Notes: generated by a model from the letters alone, not told the origin. A stretch of 64,000 nt of DNA from Sclerotinia nivalis (GCA_029531795.1 JAPEIS010000002.1:2480001-2544000); one strand, 5' to 3'; shown: positions 11,929-25,324, counted from the stretch's first letter. Numbers and translations: made by a program.

Positions 11929-12171
11929 GATAATGATAATGATGATAGTATTTAACGTCCGTAGAGACCCGTATAGAGTCCCAAACCTTCCGAAGGGTAT
12001 AGGGATAAGCAATTCTAAGGATATTTATATATAGAGATCCGGTCTATTTATACTTTCCTTCTCTTTTATAAATCTAAAAAAGCTGTTCTGTTATACAAAC
12101 CGCGGATGTCGTTTATAAATATTCTTCTAGCAGACCTTCCTCGCCGGTTAAATTGGTCTGTGGATTAGGTG
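11929..12171 (-). mobile_element. 3' end of a second LINE X copy (X2)
   Basis: Matches the untranslated region and ATC/ATT tail of LINE X1 (7397-7650) in the same orientation, including the blocks GGGACCCGTATAAAATC (X1) and AGACCCGTATAGAGTC (X2) and CCTTCCGAAG. It is cut at 12171 by the first base of gypsy E1, so E1 inserted into LINE X2. Its remaining 5' part is not visible because E1 is itself broken off at 22655. Confidence 0.75.
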
Positions 12172-12630
12172 TGACGATCCTGTATTAATGCCTTAGATCA
12201 TTCTTTATTGTATTCTTTGGTTCTTTCCGAAGGGATCAAAATGCTTTAGGATTGTTTTGTATTTATTTTACCCTGTATTCGTTTAGATTTTGATCCTTTT
12301 CGAAAGGACTATAAAAAGTTTAAACTTTATTATCTTTTGTATAATAGTTTGTTATTCTTTAGTATAGATTAATTGATTCATTCTATTATACCTTGAATTA
12401 AGATTATCGTTATATTATAACAAACTTATTAATCCTTTTGAAAAGGATAGAATATCCTTTAAGAAAACCAGAATATCTAATTAGTTATATTTATCGAAGT
12501 TATTAAATTAGCGAAACTTTTATATTTATTCGATTGATCTTTTCGAATTTCTATCGGTATTATTGTTATATTTATTCGATCAAGGAAACTTTGTATCTTT
12601 TAGTTTACAATTGAGAAGATTATTGTAGCA
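12172..12630 (+). repeat. 5' LTR of gypsy E1
   Basis: 459 bp, starts TGACGATCCTGTATTAATGC and ends TATTGTAGCA. It aligns with 27774-28209 of E2, which has a 23-bp internal deletion near its start. The start edge is fixed by the abrupt end of LINE X2. Bases 12167-12171 (AGGTG) would be its left target duplication. Confidence 0.75.
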
Positions 12631-12689
12631 GAATTACAAGTCCAAATCGATCAAATAAGATAAGAGGAAGATTCTGAATTTGATACAGA

Positions 12690-13870
12690 AATCAATAAAA
12701 TGACAATTATAAACCTGTTTTTGTATTTGTTAATTCAAGGAGAATTAGTTCCTTTTGTAATCGGAACAACAATTTATCAAAGTTTATAAAAAGAAAATCA
12801 AGAAATCCGAATTCAAAATTAAATTATACTAAAACAATTGGATTAGATTTATCTTGTTTTAATTAGTTTTGTATAAGATGGATCTTCTAATATAAATAGC
12901 AATCAATCTATCTTCTGTTCCAGAATATATTAGAGATATTTTTGACGAATTGAAAATTCCCATATTGTTATTTTTAGTAAAGAGGATTTTAGTATTGAAA
13001 GAAGATCAATATTTATAATATCTCTTTATGAAAGATTTAATACAAAAATGAAAAATCTTGAATTTTTTAATGATAGAGTTAATTCTTTTTTCGAATTATG
13101 GAGATTCTTTGTAGAAGGAAAACTTTTGGATAATGTAGATCATTATTTGGATAAAGGTATAAAAGTTTGTATTATTTTCTGATGGATTATTGATAATATA
13201 TAACAATATCTGAAATCGAAAATGATTCGAAAGGAGTTTGTTATATATCAAAATATTTTGGATTATCTTGGTTTTATTTACTTTATATTTAACTAATAGA
13301 AACTGATTATAAACAAATTCCGATTTCTGCGAATGGGAATTATGATTTTCTATTAGTTTTATATATAGTTTTTGAAACTCGTAGTAGAAGTCGATCAACT
13401 AGAAGATTCCTTTCGAAGAAAGTTTATTTCGAAGTTCTTTTTTTTGTTAAAAATTGTAATAATAGTTACAATGGATCTTTATTCTGATTTCTAGAGTTAT
13501 ATTAATTATCTAACGAATGTAGATATAAGGATATGTATTGTGAATCAGAAATATACTATTATAGCTAGGAATCAAGTTCGAAAGAATCCTTTGTTTAACA
13601 ATTGTACTAGAAGTTTTACTTTTTTGTATAAGAATGTCAAGTTTAAGTATATCGGAAGAGAAAAATCGATTACTTTTGGGTTTATTCCGAATTTCAAGTT
13701 TTACTTTTTTGTTTTATTCTTTCTTTGTTTTAAATATAAAGCTTTTAATTGAATTAAGGATTATATATACCTTTCTGGTATTTACAAAATTGATATAATC
13801 TCCGAAAATAAAGGAATCATTTCAGAAATTCCCGATTCCGATTTATATGAATTAAAAAAGAATTAATTCT
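12690..13870 (+). pseudogene. gag: gag remnant of gypsy E1
   Basis: Plus-strand frame with stops. It has a Gag-like helical region (about 12980-13450) and an open 70-codon piece at 13540-13752. That piece aligns with the 117-codon frame at 30508-30861 of E2 (both contain NQKY, KYIG or EYIG, EKSIT and IPNFKFYF). It is recognised as gag or the gag-pol junction by position between LTR and protease and by conservation with E2, not by a named domain. I see no zinc knuckle. Confidence 0.55.
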
Positions 13871-13929
13871 TGGGAAAATCTTTTTTCAAGATTATCAATA
13901 TAACCTCAAATATATTAACCTATAGAGTT

Positions 13930-14939
13930 TTATAAATGACGATAGTTTTCTATTCTTCTATTATGTTTTAGCTTATAGTTTCCAAATCCGATCTTCTGTA
14001 TTAATAGATATTGAAGTCCTTACTTATTTACTTATTAATATTCGTTTTGTATATCAACTTTTTCGATATATTAATATTTTTATTACTCCTTTAAATAATC
14101 CTATTCCTGTTCAAGGATATAACGGCCGACAAGACACTATTATCATTCATTTTATTTGTTTAATGTTTTGATTAGATAATAGAATTTTCCTTCAAGTTCT
14201 TTTTCTATTAATTGAGATGAGAAGGGATATTATTATTGAAGACCTATAGTTCAAAGTCTATAATATAATACTCCGATTATTCAATCATCAATTAGTATAG
14301 CTAAAATATTTATTATTAGTTTTATACTTCTCAAAGGATATTATCATTTCCAGAAAATCTCTTTCAATCTTCAAATTATTATTCAATCCCGAAGTCGAAG
14401 AAGATATATAATATTGTGATACCTTTTTTGAAATCGATTATATAGAATCCTTACTTTTATTAATCAGATTCATTATTAGATATAAATGGGTTTTATATAC
14501 TAACCTTCGATAAATGAAAAAAGAATTCAAAGAAAGTTTGTTTACAAAATAATTCTTGCTTCCCTTTGACAACGATTTTGTATTTTTTGAGGGGATTAAA
14601 TCGATTAATTATTCTGCTTTTCTAAATGAACTATTTTTTGAATATTATTGATCAAATTATCTATCTCAGATTGCTATTGATATCATTGCAATCTCTGTTA
14701 AAGTTTTCAAAATGTATAATCATCATTAAGATAATATTATTTTTTTCATTAGTATCTATAAAATCAATATAATGCTAAAGAATCGAATAAGGAATATTAA
14801 CAATGAAGAATTCCAAGAATTATTTCAAAAAAATTTCTAAGTGTATTACAAATATCTCGAAATCTTTTCAAAAAAGGAATCTGATAAATTATTCCAATAT
14901 ATAATATATAATTATAAAATCGAAATTCTATTAAATACC
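13930..14939 (+). pseudogene. pol: protease and spacer remnant of gypsy E1
   Basis: Read on the plus strand, a retropepsin-like arrangement is visible. There is a SSVLIDIEV segment where an LID(S/T)GA active site is expected, then PLNNPIPVQGYNGRQ, and later a hydrophobic block before the linker. The glycine of the active site is lost. The frame has several stops and ends where H inserted. Confidence 0.6.
14935..14939. repeat. Target duplication of gypsy H, left
   Basis: ATACC, identical to 21864-21868. Confidence 0.85.
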
Positions 14940-15085
14940 TATCACGGTGGTGGTAGGGTGTTTTAAGATATGATGATATTCTACGAAGAAGGAAGAAGGT
15001 GCTAGGAAGAGCGCCGACTATATGGGGGATGGGTGCCTTAAACAATTATACAGATTAGCTAGGAATGGGTTACGAACCTGTGATA
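14940..15085 (-). repeat. LTR of gypsy H (3' LTR in element orientation)
   Basis: 146 bp from TATCACGGTGG to GAACCTGTGATA; about 85-90 percent alike to 21718-21863 by eye. Differences are mostly transitions. Confidence 0.9.
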
Positions 15086-15639
15086 GTATCCCCTTTTTCA
15101 AAGCCTAGTTTGTCCTTAAATTATTAATAAAACCTTTTTGAAAAACAATTGTTCAAGTAAAATCTTGTTTAGGTGCTTCAAATTCCTGAGTTATAAGATT
15201 ATCTTTCAAATTTTAAGATTATTTTAAAATTTGAGATACTATTTTTCTGTTCAAATAAACTATACTTTCTTTTTTATTGATTGTTGTAAAGTCTTTGTAG
15301 GGGTTGGAGTTAATAACAGTATTGCAACGTTTGGGTAATTCAAGATTTATGATGGTGGTTCAGGTTTCTTAGAGTGTAAATGATAGTAATCGATCAGGGT
15401 CTTTTTATTGTCTTTTAGATCTGATATTGATTGCTAGATTGGTATATAGTGTTTTTATTTGATTTGATAATGATAAATATTTTCATTATAATTATCAAGT
15501 ATACTTTTAAATATCTATTTCTGAATTGATTCTTTCTTTTTGTTTTCTTTTTCGAGGATTTTGTTTTTTGTAATTTTCGATTCCGATTTATTAATTAAAA
15601 TTTGTTCTGGGAAATAAGGTTTTGGATATATTGATTTTA

Positions 15640-17650
15640 ACAATAAATAATGGAATACTAAGAAAATTCGTATATTTTCTGATAATTCGATTAAGTAAGT
15701 GTATAGATAGATCTTTATTATTTTGTATAATCCGATTCATTTATTGTTGAGCTTTTTTGTTTTATAAGATATCTTTATATTTTTTGTATTTATATATACT
15801 TTTTATCTTTTTGTATATTATAGCGAATCTGATTTGTTTTGATTTGTATATTCTTTGTAGGTTGCAATAGATTGTTTTGCAAGTGCTTTGAATTGGTTTA
15901 AGATATGTTTTATTCTATTAGTTGTTTTGTTTCCCTTGAAGAATTTGTATTTTTGAGTTATTGTTATATTTGGAGGGTAGGGTTTATTAGATTCCATATT
16001 CAATTGTAAATTAAAATTGTAATTCGCAAAGAACAACAAATAGTTTATTGTTTCAGAAACTAAATTATTTGAAGCAAATTCTGCTAATGATAATCATTCC
16101 ATTTAATCATTTTGATGAAAGTTTATAAATATATATAAATACTGTTCTAGAATTGAATTGATTCGTTTCGTTTAGTTATCTATCTGTAGATGAAATATTG
16201 AATTGTATTTAAAGACTATTTTTAATCGTTCAGAAAGTTGTATTCAAAATCCTGATACGAATTGTATTTTTTAATCTGAAATGATATTTTCTGAGAGATT
16301 ATATAATATATAAATACAATTAATGAAAGTATTAATTAATTTTTTTATTGTTAAAGATCTTATATTTATAAAGTGTTTCATTTTTGTTAATCTATAAACA
16401 ATTATTAATATATATTTGTATATTGAATTGTAATATTTACAATCTAACAAAAATGTAATATAATCGATTGAAATATCTGATCATAATTGAAAAAAAACAA
16501 ACAACAGTTTCAGGAATCCTAGGGAAAATAACTTTGGGGATTTTATTCAAATATAAAGTTCACAAGCTTGAATATAGATGTCTATTTTTTGATACATTTG
16601 TAATCATTAGTAGCTTTTGGAAATCAAATCAATAGTCTTTGTATAACCAGAGTGATCAATAAGGCCCGACGAATATATTTTGTATAAAATTTGTATTTTC
16701 AATTTATCATTAGACGGAATTTATAGTTTTTCATAATAGTAGATCTTATTATTGTAAATACAGCAATTCTGTATAACTATTCGTAAGGTTTTCCTGAATT
16801 CTTTTGGTTATTTGATTGTAAAGGGGTTTTTGATTATTAATATTAATTGTTTGGTCATATTTGATCTATTGTATATTATATCAATGAATTCGTTGATAAG
16901 CTTATCTTTAAGTAGTATTGTTCAATCTATTATAATTAATAAAAAATCGCCTGTAAGTTTTTTGTATAGATTTATATCGAATCTATCAGTAGATAAAACA
17001 GTATGCTTTTGGTTTTTTGTATAGATTTATATCGAATCTATCAGTAGATAAAACAGTATGCTTTTGGTTTTTTAAGTATTCGTTATTGGGATTAGAATTA
17101 TCAAATCGATCCTTCCGTTAATGATTTAAAGCATCTAGTCGAATTGCTTTGGTTTTTGATCGATAAACAATTCTGAAATTGTATTGAAATAGGAATTCTG
17201 ATTATTATATTTGATATTGATTTAATACTTTCGTTGTTGTAAAATATTCCAGATTCTTGTAATCGATTAGGATTTCGAATTCCTGTTGAAATTCTTGTAA
17301 TTCTGATTGTTATTTCTTTATTGATTTAATAATAACTAATAATTCTTTATCGTAAATTTCGTAATTACATTCAATAATTGAATGTTTCGAAGAAAAATAT
17401 ACTATTAATCGTAAAACGTTGTTGTTATTATATTAAGAAAGTACCCTTTTCGAAATCCAATTCGAAGTATCTATTTCTAATATAGTTTTCCTATTGTAAT
17501 TAAAATAAACAAGTATTAAAACTATTATGAATACTTTCTTTAGATTCTCGAATATTATTATATAATTGTTCTTTTATTGTTAATTTATTTTTTTCTATAA
17601 AAGATTATTTAAAGAATAACAGATCTTTGAAAAGTCTTTTATAAATCAAT
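15640..17650 (-). pseudogene. pol: RNase H and integrase remnant of gypsy H
   Basis: The minus strand downstream of the RT, where RNase H and integrase lie in all gypsy elements. Individual motifs are badly eroded. It is assigned by order and length, and by colinearity with the better-preserved pol regions of B and E2. It contains an exact tandem duplication (16958-17073). It is non-functional. Confidence 0.5.
16958..17073. repeat. Tandem duplication, 65-bp period, inside H pol
   Basis: The unit starting TTTTTTGTATAGATTTATAT at 16958 recurs at 17023 without a mismatch that I can see. The second copy ends at the same GCTTTTGG block, followed by TTTTTTAAG. Confidence 0.85.
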
Positions 17651-18500
17651 AATAAAAATTCGCAAAGCTGAGGAATCGTTATAAATCTTTAATAGATATT
17701 GATTGTATCTAAAAGATAATAATTGATACTTTATTTTGATTCATTTTTATATCTTTGATTATAATTATAAGGTTTAAGTATTTTGTAAAAATTGTTTTGA
17801 ATTTGTATTTATTAATATCGATTTGTAAATCAGTATTTTATAGTTTCTGGATTATATTATGAATATATTTTCGATATTGATTTTTATCTTTGGAATATAT
17901 AAGAATATCATTGAAGTATGTAATATAATATTTATCTAATTTGTCAAACAAAGTATAATTAATATAGTATTGGAATGATATTGATGTGTTGTAAAGATCA
18001 AAAGGTATAATTAATGATTCGAATAATCTAAATCAAATAATGAAAATGGTTTTCCATTTGTTATTCTCTATAATACGAAATTTGTTGAAAGTAATAATAA
18101 TATCTAATTTGGTATAGATTTTTGTATTGTAAAAAGTATTTAAGATTTCTCGAATAATTGGTAAAAGGTATCGGTTTTTAATAGTAATATTATTCAAACT
18201 ATAATAATTCTAATAGATACGAACCTCTTTATTAGGTTTGATTGTTAGAAGTAATAAAGCTGTATTTCATGATTTTGATTTCTGAATGAAATCTTTGGTA
18301 AGGTTGTTATTAATCCATTTTTGAATTATTTTTAATTCGAGAAGGGATAAAGAGCGATTTTTGAAATATAAAGATTCTTTTTTAGATATTAATTTTATCT
18401 TGTGATCTTATATTTGTTGTGGAGGAAATGTATCTGTATGATGAGATAAGAAAGCAGGTAGTTTGTTTTGAAGTTATGAAGGAAGCTTTTTTTTGATCTT
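17650..18500 (-). pseudogene. pol: RT remnant of gypsy H
   Basis: At about 17890-17975 the minus strand reads FQYYINYTLFDKLDKYYI and then YFNDILIYSK, the Ty3/gypsy RT catalytic region, with Asn in place of the first catalytic Asp (a G>A change). Stops interrupt the rest of the domain. Confidence 0.75.
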
Positions 18501-20199
18501 GTTATTGTTAAATAATGATTTGCTATTGAGGAATTTCTCAATATCTATTTCTGTTATTTTTCGAAGGTATTTTGATTGATAGTAATGGTAAACAAAATCG
18601 TAAAGTTTCGGAGATACTTTGGTTAATATTTCAGCGATATTGCTTTTTCTATATAGTATATTCTTGAAATTTTGTTTTTGAAGAGTTGGAATTATTGTTG
18701 TTTTATATAAATGTTTTTGTTGAATAGTTTCTTTTGTTTGATTTAATTCTTTTTATGTAAGGTGTATAATTTTCATTTTATTTTGTTGGCAAAAAGATAT
18801 AAAACTAATAACTTGTAATTAATAAATATTATCTAAATCTGGTTTTGTATTGAAAATGATTTCGATTTGTTTTTTTGGGATTGAAATTGATAGCAATAAT
18901 AAGGATTCATTCTTTGATATTGATTTCAATCGATATTGTTTAATGATCTTTTGTATAGGTTTATATTGAATAGGATGTCGGTTTGGTATTATTTATATTT
19001 GAAATAATGTTTTTTATTGTAAATTCTTGTACAATAATGATTTATATCAGGTGTCAAGGTTTTATCGATTTGTAAATCGATTTCAGAGTCTTTTATCGAT
19101 TTATAATTTTCGTTTGTAGAAATTGATTCATTATAATCTTGTTTTGATGGCTTTTTTAAAACTATCTTAAAATTTTGAGTGTATATTTCGTTGTCTTCGT
19201 TTTCGTTTTCGATAAATAATGATAAATATTAGGAAGGATTCTTTTTTGTGTTAGAAAGGAAAGTTTTAATTGGAGGTAATATATCAAGGATTTTATCGAT
19301 AGATAGTTTTGTAGATATACTATTTTTGTATATTTGATTTGTATATATTGGCGAAGGGATTGTTGGTGTTTGTATTAAATTGAATATATTGTAAGGGTAA
19401 CAATGAATTATATAATATTGAGAATTGAAAGAGAGAGTTATATTTTGTTAGTTTATATATGGATTATAGTATTATAATTATGATAGTTCGAAAATAACTG
19501 GAGTTTTTTTGGAAAGTTTTGTAATAAAGAATAATTATATTTCTTTATGTTATTTTATTGTTATATTTATTATAAAATAATCAATAATGATATTTGTAGT
19601 GTTTTTATTTACTAAATGGAGTTTGTGATGATGTGGTAAGGGTCGAGTTGGGATATTGTTTCGGTTAACGAAAGAACGATCAGCGAATGCTTTTCCTGAA
19701 TATCCGTTATCAATCAAGTTGATTATATTGAAGGGAGAGGAATATGTTGGGAATATAATGATTTGAATGAGTAGAGATTTGCTATCTATAGAATTGAATT
19801 GTAAAGGTTCTTTGTTAATTATTATTTATTGTATTCATTCTGTATTTTTTGATAATTTTTACGAATGATTTGTTGTAAAGGTTAAACTTTTCTTGAATAT
19901 TCTTGAATAGATATAGATAGTAATGATATTATATTGCAAAAAAGTATATTTGATATACTTTCTAATAATACTAATGCTTTTTTTTCAACGAATTCAATAA
20001 ATATATTAAAATATTGTTGTTAATGATTATTGTAATCTTGATAATTATTTCATTGGAAACTTTTATGATCAATTGAATTAAAGGAGCAGTATTGTTGAAT
20101 TTGAGGCTGTATTTGATATTCTCTTTGTTGGTAGTTATCTCGATTGATTGAATTGTTCAAACGGTATTGTTGATTTTGATATAGTTGATGATTACTTCT

Positions 20200-21700
20200 C
20201 AAATAACTATTTTTATAGGAAATGCCTTTATATCCATTTGCATTTCTTATAGCATCGGTTTGTTTTTTTGCTTTACAATCTGCAATTCAATGTTCAGATT
20301 GTTTACAAAAATGGTATAGATTATGAAGGTATTTGTGCTTTTTTTGTATTTGTTTTGGGGTTCTGATTATATCAAGATCTATAGGATCATCTTAAATATA
20401 AGATGCTAGCAATACTTATCGTTGAATATAAATTGAATTAGATCTTAAAGAGTTTGTATTGTAATACTCATTATCCCGATAATTTTGGTTTTATATTTGG
20501 AATTTCTTTTTTTATCTTTCAATATCAATGAGTTTGTAAGAATTTGAATCGTCTTTTACTAATACCTTCAGTTTATTGGTGACTTTTTGTTTTATTGTAA
20601 AAACCATTTCTCGGGGAGTTTTTCTATTAAATATGCTCAAATATTCTAACTATAAATAAAAAAAGAGAAATAGAATTTTGTTGTTCATTTTGAATTTGTT
20701 GAATTTAATTGCTATTTTACATTTAGCATTAGTTGAAATGTAAAGACCATCGAGTTTCTTCAGGAATATATCCATAATAATAAATTCCGATATATTATTT
20801 ATAATTTCTTCAATATCTTTTTGTTTTTCCTATTGAACTATTTCTTTCAAAAGTGAAATTATATATAATAATTTCTTTTGTTCTGTATTGAAAATTGCAG
20901 GATCGCTTTTCCAATAGATATATAAATCCATTTTCCAATCTTTGTATTCGTTTTATTAAATCAAAAAACCTGTTTTTTTATTTTTGAATAATTTAGGGTT
21001 CTTTGTAGTTTATTATAATCGATAGATTGATATTACAAGGCTTGTGCCGATAGGTGATTGATCAAGTTGTTCTTGAAAAGCAAAGTTTTGAATCATTAAT
21101 CTTGTATTAGTTATATTACTTAATTGTAGATCTCCTTATAATGTATATATTTCTTATTAGTATTGCTTTGCTTGAGTTAGTATCCGTTCTATGAAACTGA
21201 ATAAATGTTGTATATATATAATAATTTCAGAATTCTGTATATTGATAAACATATCAGAAACAAAGATTGAATTTTTAAAATCTTTATCTCCAATATTGAA
21301 GAATTTATATACAAGCTATTGATAATTAGAGAAAACAGATTTAATATGCTTTTAGAGTTCGGGTATTATCTTTGATCGGATTGGAGGTATCGATAATTCT
21401 AATAGAATTGATTGAGTAATATCCAATATAATGATAGATTATTTAAGATAGTTTTAAAAACTGAAATATAATTGTGGGATCTTTGATTTCGAATATATAA
21501 CAATATAGTATTGATTAAATCGAGGTCTAAGTTTGAGTTTGAATTTGAATCTGAGTCTGGATCTGAATCTAGATTGGAATCGAATTAAGGCGTTGTTTAT
21601 TGTTTATCGATGTATTGATAATCGAAGTTTCCGAGTATTTCGTGAAATTGATTATTTGGCAAGATTGGGCTGTCTTTTCTGTTCAACAATAGAGTCTTTA
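20200..21700 (-). pseudogene. gag: gag remnant of gypsy H
   Basis: A CCHC knuckle is visible near 20275-20330 on the minus strand: YHFCKQSEH, a stop, then IADC. It matches C-x2-C-x4-H-x4-C with the first Cys changed to Tyr and a Trp-position stop. The upstream part (to 21700) has long stretches without recognised motif, as usual for gag capsid. Asp- and Ser-rich runs occur near 21520-21590. Confidence 0.6.
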
Positions 21701-21717
21701 TAAAGAGTAGAATATAC

Positions 21718-21863
21718 TATTACGATGATAATAGAATGCTTTAAGATATAATGATATTCTACGAAGAAGGAAGAAAATGCTAGGAAAAGCGCCGACTATA
21801 TAGGGGATGGGTGCCTTAGGCAGCCATGCAGACTAGCTAGGAACGGGTTACGAACCCGTGACA
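21718..21863 (-). repeat. LTR of gypsy H (5' LTR in element orientation)
   Basis: 146 bp. On the minus strand it begins TGTCACGGGTTCGTAACCCG and ends CGTAATA. Its outer part is nearly unmutated and contains a palindromic GGGTTCGTAACCC. Confidence 0.9.
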
Positions 21864-21868
21864 ATACC
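21864..21868. repeat. Target duplication of gypsy H, right
   Basis: ATACC, identical to 14935-14939. Confidence 0.85.
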
Positions 21869-22655
21869 TAACTCAGGATTAGCCTTATTTATAATATATC
21901 ATTAAAAGAACTTTTAATAGTTAAAGAATATCTTATTAATAATCTCAAAAAGGATTTCATTGAAATTAACTCCTCTCTATTCGTTATACCAATACTCTTT
22001 GTTTCCAAACCGAATAATAGTTTATATTTCTGTATCGATTTTCGATAATTCAATACCATTATTAAAAAGGACGAATACCCTCTATTATTGATTAATAAAA
22101 CCCTAATGTATATTTCAAAATCTAAGATATTCATAAAGTTGAATATTCGACAAATATTCCACTGAATTTGTATATATTCCGATTTCAAAAACTTGATCAC
22201 ATTTCGAATATAATATGGAATTTATAAATATAAAGTTTTGTTTTTTGGATTAACTAATAACCCTATTATTTATCAACATTATATAAATGATATTCTTTTC
22301 GATCTTTTGAATATAATTTGTATTATTTATCTAAACGATATCTTGATTTACTCTAAGAATAAAGTAGAATACAAAATATATATATTATAAGTTCTTAATC
22401 GCCTTTATAAAACTAAATGACAGATTGATATTAATAAATATAAATTCAATATCAAAAGGATTAAATACTTTAGTTTTATTATCTCAATGAAAGAAATAAA
22501 GATTAATTTCGAAAAGATTAAGATTATTAAAGAATAGAAGACTTCTACAAATATTAAAGGAGTATAATCCTTTTTAGAATTTTGCAACTTTTATCGATGT
22601 TTTATTCAAGAATTCGGATGAATCGCTCATTTGTTCAATAATCCGACAAAAAAAC
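21869..22655 (+). pseudogene. pol: RT remnant of gypsy E1, second half
   Basis: The plus strand resumes the E1 pol after H. A YLNDILIYSK catalytic segment lies at about 22326-22360 with Asn for the first Asp, followed by a DINKYKF block of gypsy RT. It aligns closely with E2 31940-32700. Minus-strand frames here are shadows. It ends abruptly at about 22655, where copia D begins. Confidence 0.75.
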
Positions 22656-24260
22656 AATACCTCTCTCTCGAATTTATATTTCTATAACTTCAAAGCTATT
22701 CTGCTTTTACTATTAACTAGAAGAATATCAAATAGAATATTGATTTAAATAGAATTACAATCTTGAGATTAATAACTTTAAAACTAAAAATATATAACGT
22801 AAAATCGATTCCGGATCAGAATTTATAAAACCGATCCTTCTTTAATAGATGTTTATATATAAATACGATAATCAAGGCTTAATCATTTGTTGTTGTTTTC
22901 GTCTAGTAATATAAAAAGATCTTCAGATTAAGAATACTATTGAAACTACTTATACCATTACATTAACTGATCGATCATTCCGAATCGCAATAGCAATCAT
23001 TGTCAAATACAATCTCGAAACAAAACAATACAATATAATCAATACTTTCGTCAATACTTTATACGATCCTTTTAGTATCCCAATTGTATATTATCTTCTT
23101 GACAACTACAAAATCCCCAATAAAAACATTATCATTGATCGAGTCCTATATGGTCTTTGTGATTCCCCAGCAATATAATTTAGGGATTTCATTCAAATAC
23201 TCGAAAAACTGAAATTGATATAATATAAGAAGAAGTTATATTTATATATAAATCTAAAGTATATTATTATAATCTTATTCTTTGTAAATGATATTCAAAT
23301 CATATACCATAAAAAGAACGAATTAACTACTATCAAAACCATTAAAGAAATCAAAACTATATATAAGCTATATGATCTTGGAGATACAAAATGGTTTCTA
23401 GGAATATATATCCTTTGTAATCGATCCAAGAAAAAGTTGTGACTAATTTATAATATATATATTGAAAAGATTATTAAGAAATTTAAAGTAACTAATGGAA
23501 TAGTATATATACCACTACTCATAATAGTATTTCGAAAAAACTCAGATTAGATTTCTATATATATAATCAAATTATATCAAAAGAAAATAGAATCAGTTCT
23601 ATACACTACAATTATAATAAAAGTAGATGTTTTATTTGCTACCTTACAATTAAACCATTATTTGATCAATCCATCAATCAAATATATGAAAGCTATTGAT
23701 CACTATCTAGAATATCTTTGGAATATAAGATTTCTTATAATACAATACAATAGTAATCAGATATTATAATCTCTTGTCTTCTTAGATACTTCTTTTACAA
23801 ATAATCCTAATATATATCGATTATCCCAAGAATACATTATATCCTTTTTCGATAATTTAATTATATAGAAAACATTTAAATAGGATATTATGACTACCTT
23901 AACAACTGAAGCTGAACTATTCAATATTAAATATATATCAAAAAAACTATAACAATTCTATACTTCCTAAAGGAAATCGATTTTATAATGAAAAAATCTA
24001 TATCAATATTTTATAATAATTAATAAATAATCAAATTAGTAATTAATAAGAACGAATAAATAACTACAAAGTTTAAATATATCGATATATAGAATATATA
24101 ATTGCAATAGGAATACTCAAAAGAGAACTTTTATATAATCTACCTTCCAATTATCGATATAACAGTCGATGGACTCACCAAGAACTTCATACAATAAAAG
24201 TTCGAATACTTTCGTTTTCTTTTGAATCTATAAAATATTAACAATAGGATTATAGAGATT
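22656..24260 (+). pseudogene. pol: copia D-x RT and RNase H remnant
   Basis: The plus strand reads RVLYGLCDSPAI (copia RT 'YGL..SP' block) near 23140-23175. FFVNDIQI lies at about 23278-23300 where active copia RT has YVDD; one Asp is Asn. KWFLGIYI follows, then LNHYLINPS, and TTEAELFNIKYISKKL, the RNase H block of copia elements, near 23895-23945. Frame stops are frequent. It is the RT and RNase H part of a gag-pol polyprotein, now inactive. Confidence 0.8.
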
Positions 24261-24989
24261 GAATAAAAATAATTACGGATCATCTATTATATTATGTTTA
24301 TATAAACAAAACACTATTATAATACTATATAAAATTGATGAAATTTGTTTATATATATATATAACATCAACTATTTCATAATTATTATTATAATATCCTT
24401 TTATTCAAAAACCTATAATAAAACAAAAGCTATTTAATTCATTACCGATTTTTTTTTATATTTTTTATTTTCGATATTTTTTCTTTCTTCGATCCTCGAT
24501 ATAAAAATAATACTATTCAAAATTGAATAGAAAACCGATCATATACATTTACGAACAAATTCTATCGAATTAATATATGATCGAAGATTTCCTCTGTCCA
24601 TTTTGGCATTATTAATATTGTATATAATATTAACTAAAAGATATAATCCATTTACTAATCGATTATATAAATACATAAACAAATTTCGTTAAATTTATAT
24701 ATAATCGAGGTCTTCCTTAGTTCACTCTTACACGATACCCATTAGGATTTAGATCATCTCAAATATCACCTTCATCGTCATTATAATTATCATACTACAA
24801 AGATGGGGGGTGAGATAACTTATTTTCAGATCTTTTTCGGTTGTACTTTCCCTCATTATATCATTTAATTAATTCGATTATATTAATTACAAACCATCTA
24901 TAGTATTATATACTTTCAAACAAAACACTATTATAATACTATATAAAATTGATGAAATTTGATTGTATATATATACTACATCAATTAGT

Positions 24990-25270
24990 TCATTAATATT
25001 AATCAAAATCGACTATATCAATCAAATCAATCAATATATTATAACTTATACTCATTTCTTCACATCAATAGATCAATATGATTAAAATGATCAACTCTAT
25101 CCAAATTATTAATATTCGGAGCGATCAATATAGTCAATAGATCAATCTTATCAACGTAATCATAAAATAATCAATTTGGTCAATTTGATTAATATAATCA
25201 ATTAATCGACCAAATTGAATTATACTATCAATTTCAATCGGAATCGCTCAAAATTGATATTTATATATTA
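24990..25270. repeat. ATCAAT-rich degenerate array in copia D 3' region
   Basis: Dozens of (G)ATCAAT words, often 10-12 bp apart, on the plus strand. The same array is in D2 at about 53940-54200, so it belongs to the element. Confidence 0.6.
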
Positions 25271-25324
25271 TCAAGATCTATACTCTATATCTAATTAATC
25301 ATTACTTTTTATAATCTTTCTTTG

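Larger units (their letters stand above)
14940..21863 (-). mobile_element. Complete Ty3/gypsy retrotransposon H nested in E1
   Basis: 6924 bp, minus strand. It has two LTRs of exactly 146 bp and an exact ATACC duplication. From right to left: gag with zinc knuckle, protease region, RT, RNase H and integrase regions, all degenerate. The interior plus strand is T/G-rich and C-poor, the minus strand A/C-rich, over its whole length: a one-sided mutation pattern. The LTRs are less damaged, especially the right one. Confidence 0.88.
12172..22655 (+). mobile_element. Ty3/gypsy retrotransposon E1, interrupted by H and truncated
   Basis: The plus-strand element starts with its 5' LTR (12172-12630), then gag, protease and the linker before RT. 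It is interrupted at 14940-21863 by gypsy H, resumes with RT at 21869 and stops at about 22655, where the sequence switches to copia D. RNase H, integrase and the 3' LTR are absent. It is colinear with E2 (27774-34546). The duplication left by H (ATACC on both sides) proves the two halves were once joined. Confidence 0.85.

Noticed and set aside
7412..12171. The 230-bp direct repeats at 7412-7640 and 11945-12171 as LTRs of one 4.8-kb element
   Set aside because: Both have a LINE-type ATC/ATT tail on the same side, the left copy continues into a LINE ORF2 end, and a 13-bp duplication closes at 7384-8343. They are two LINE 3' ends.
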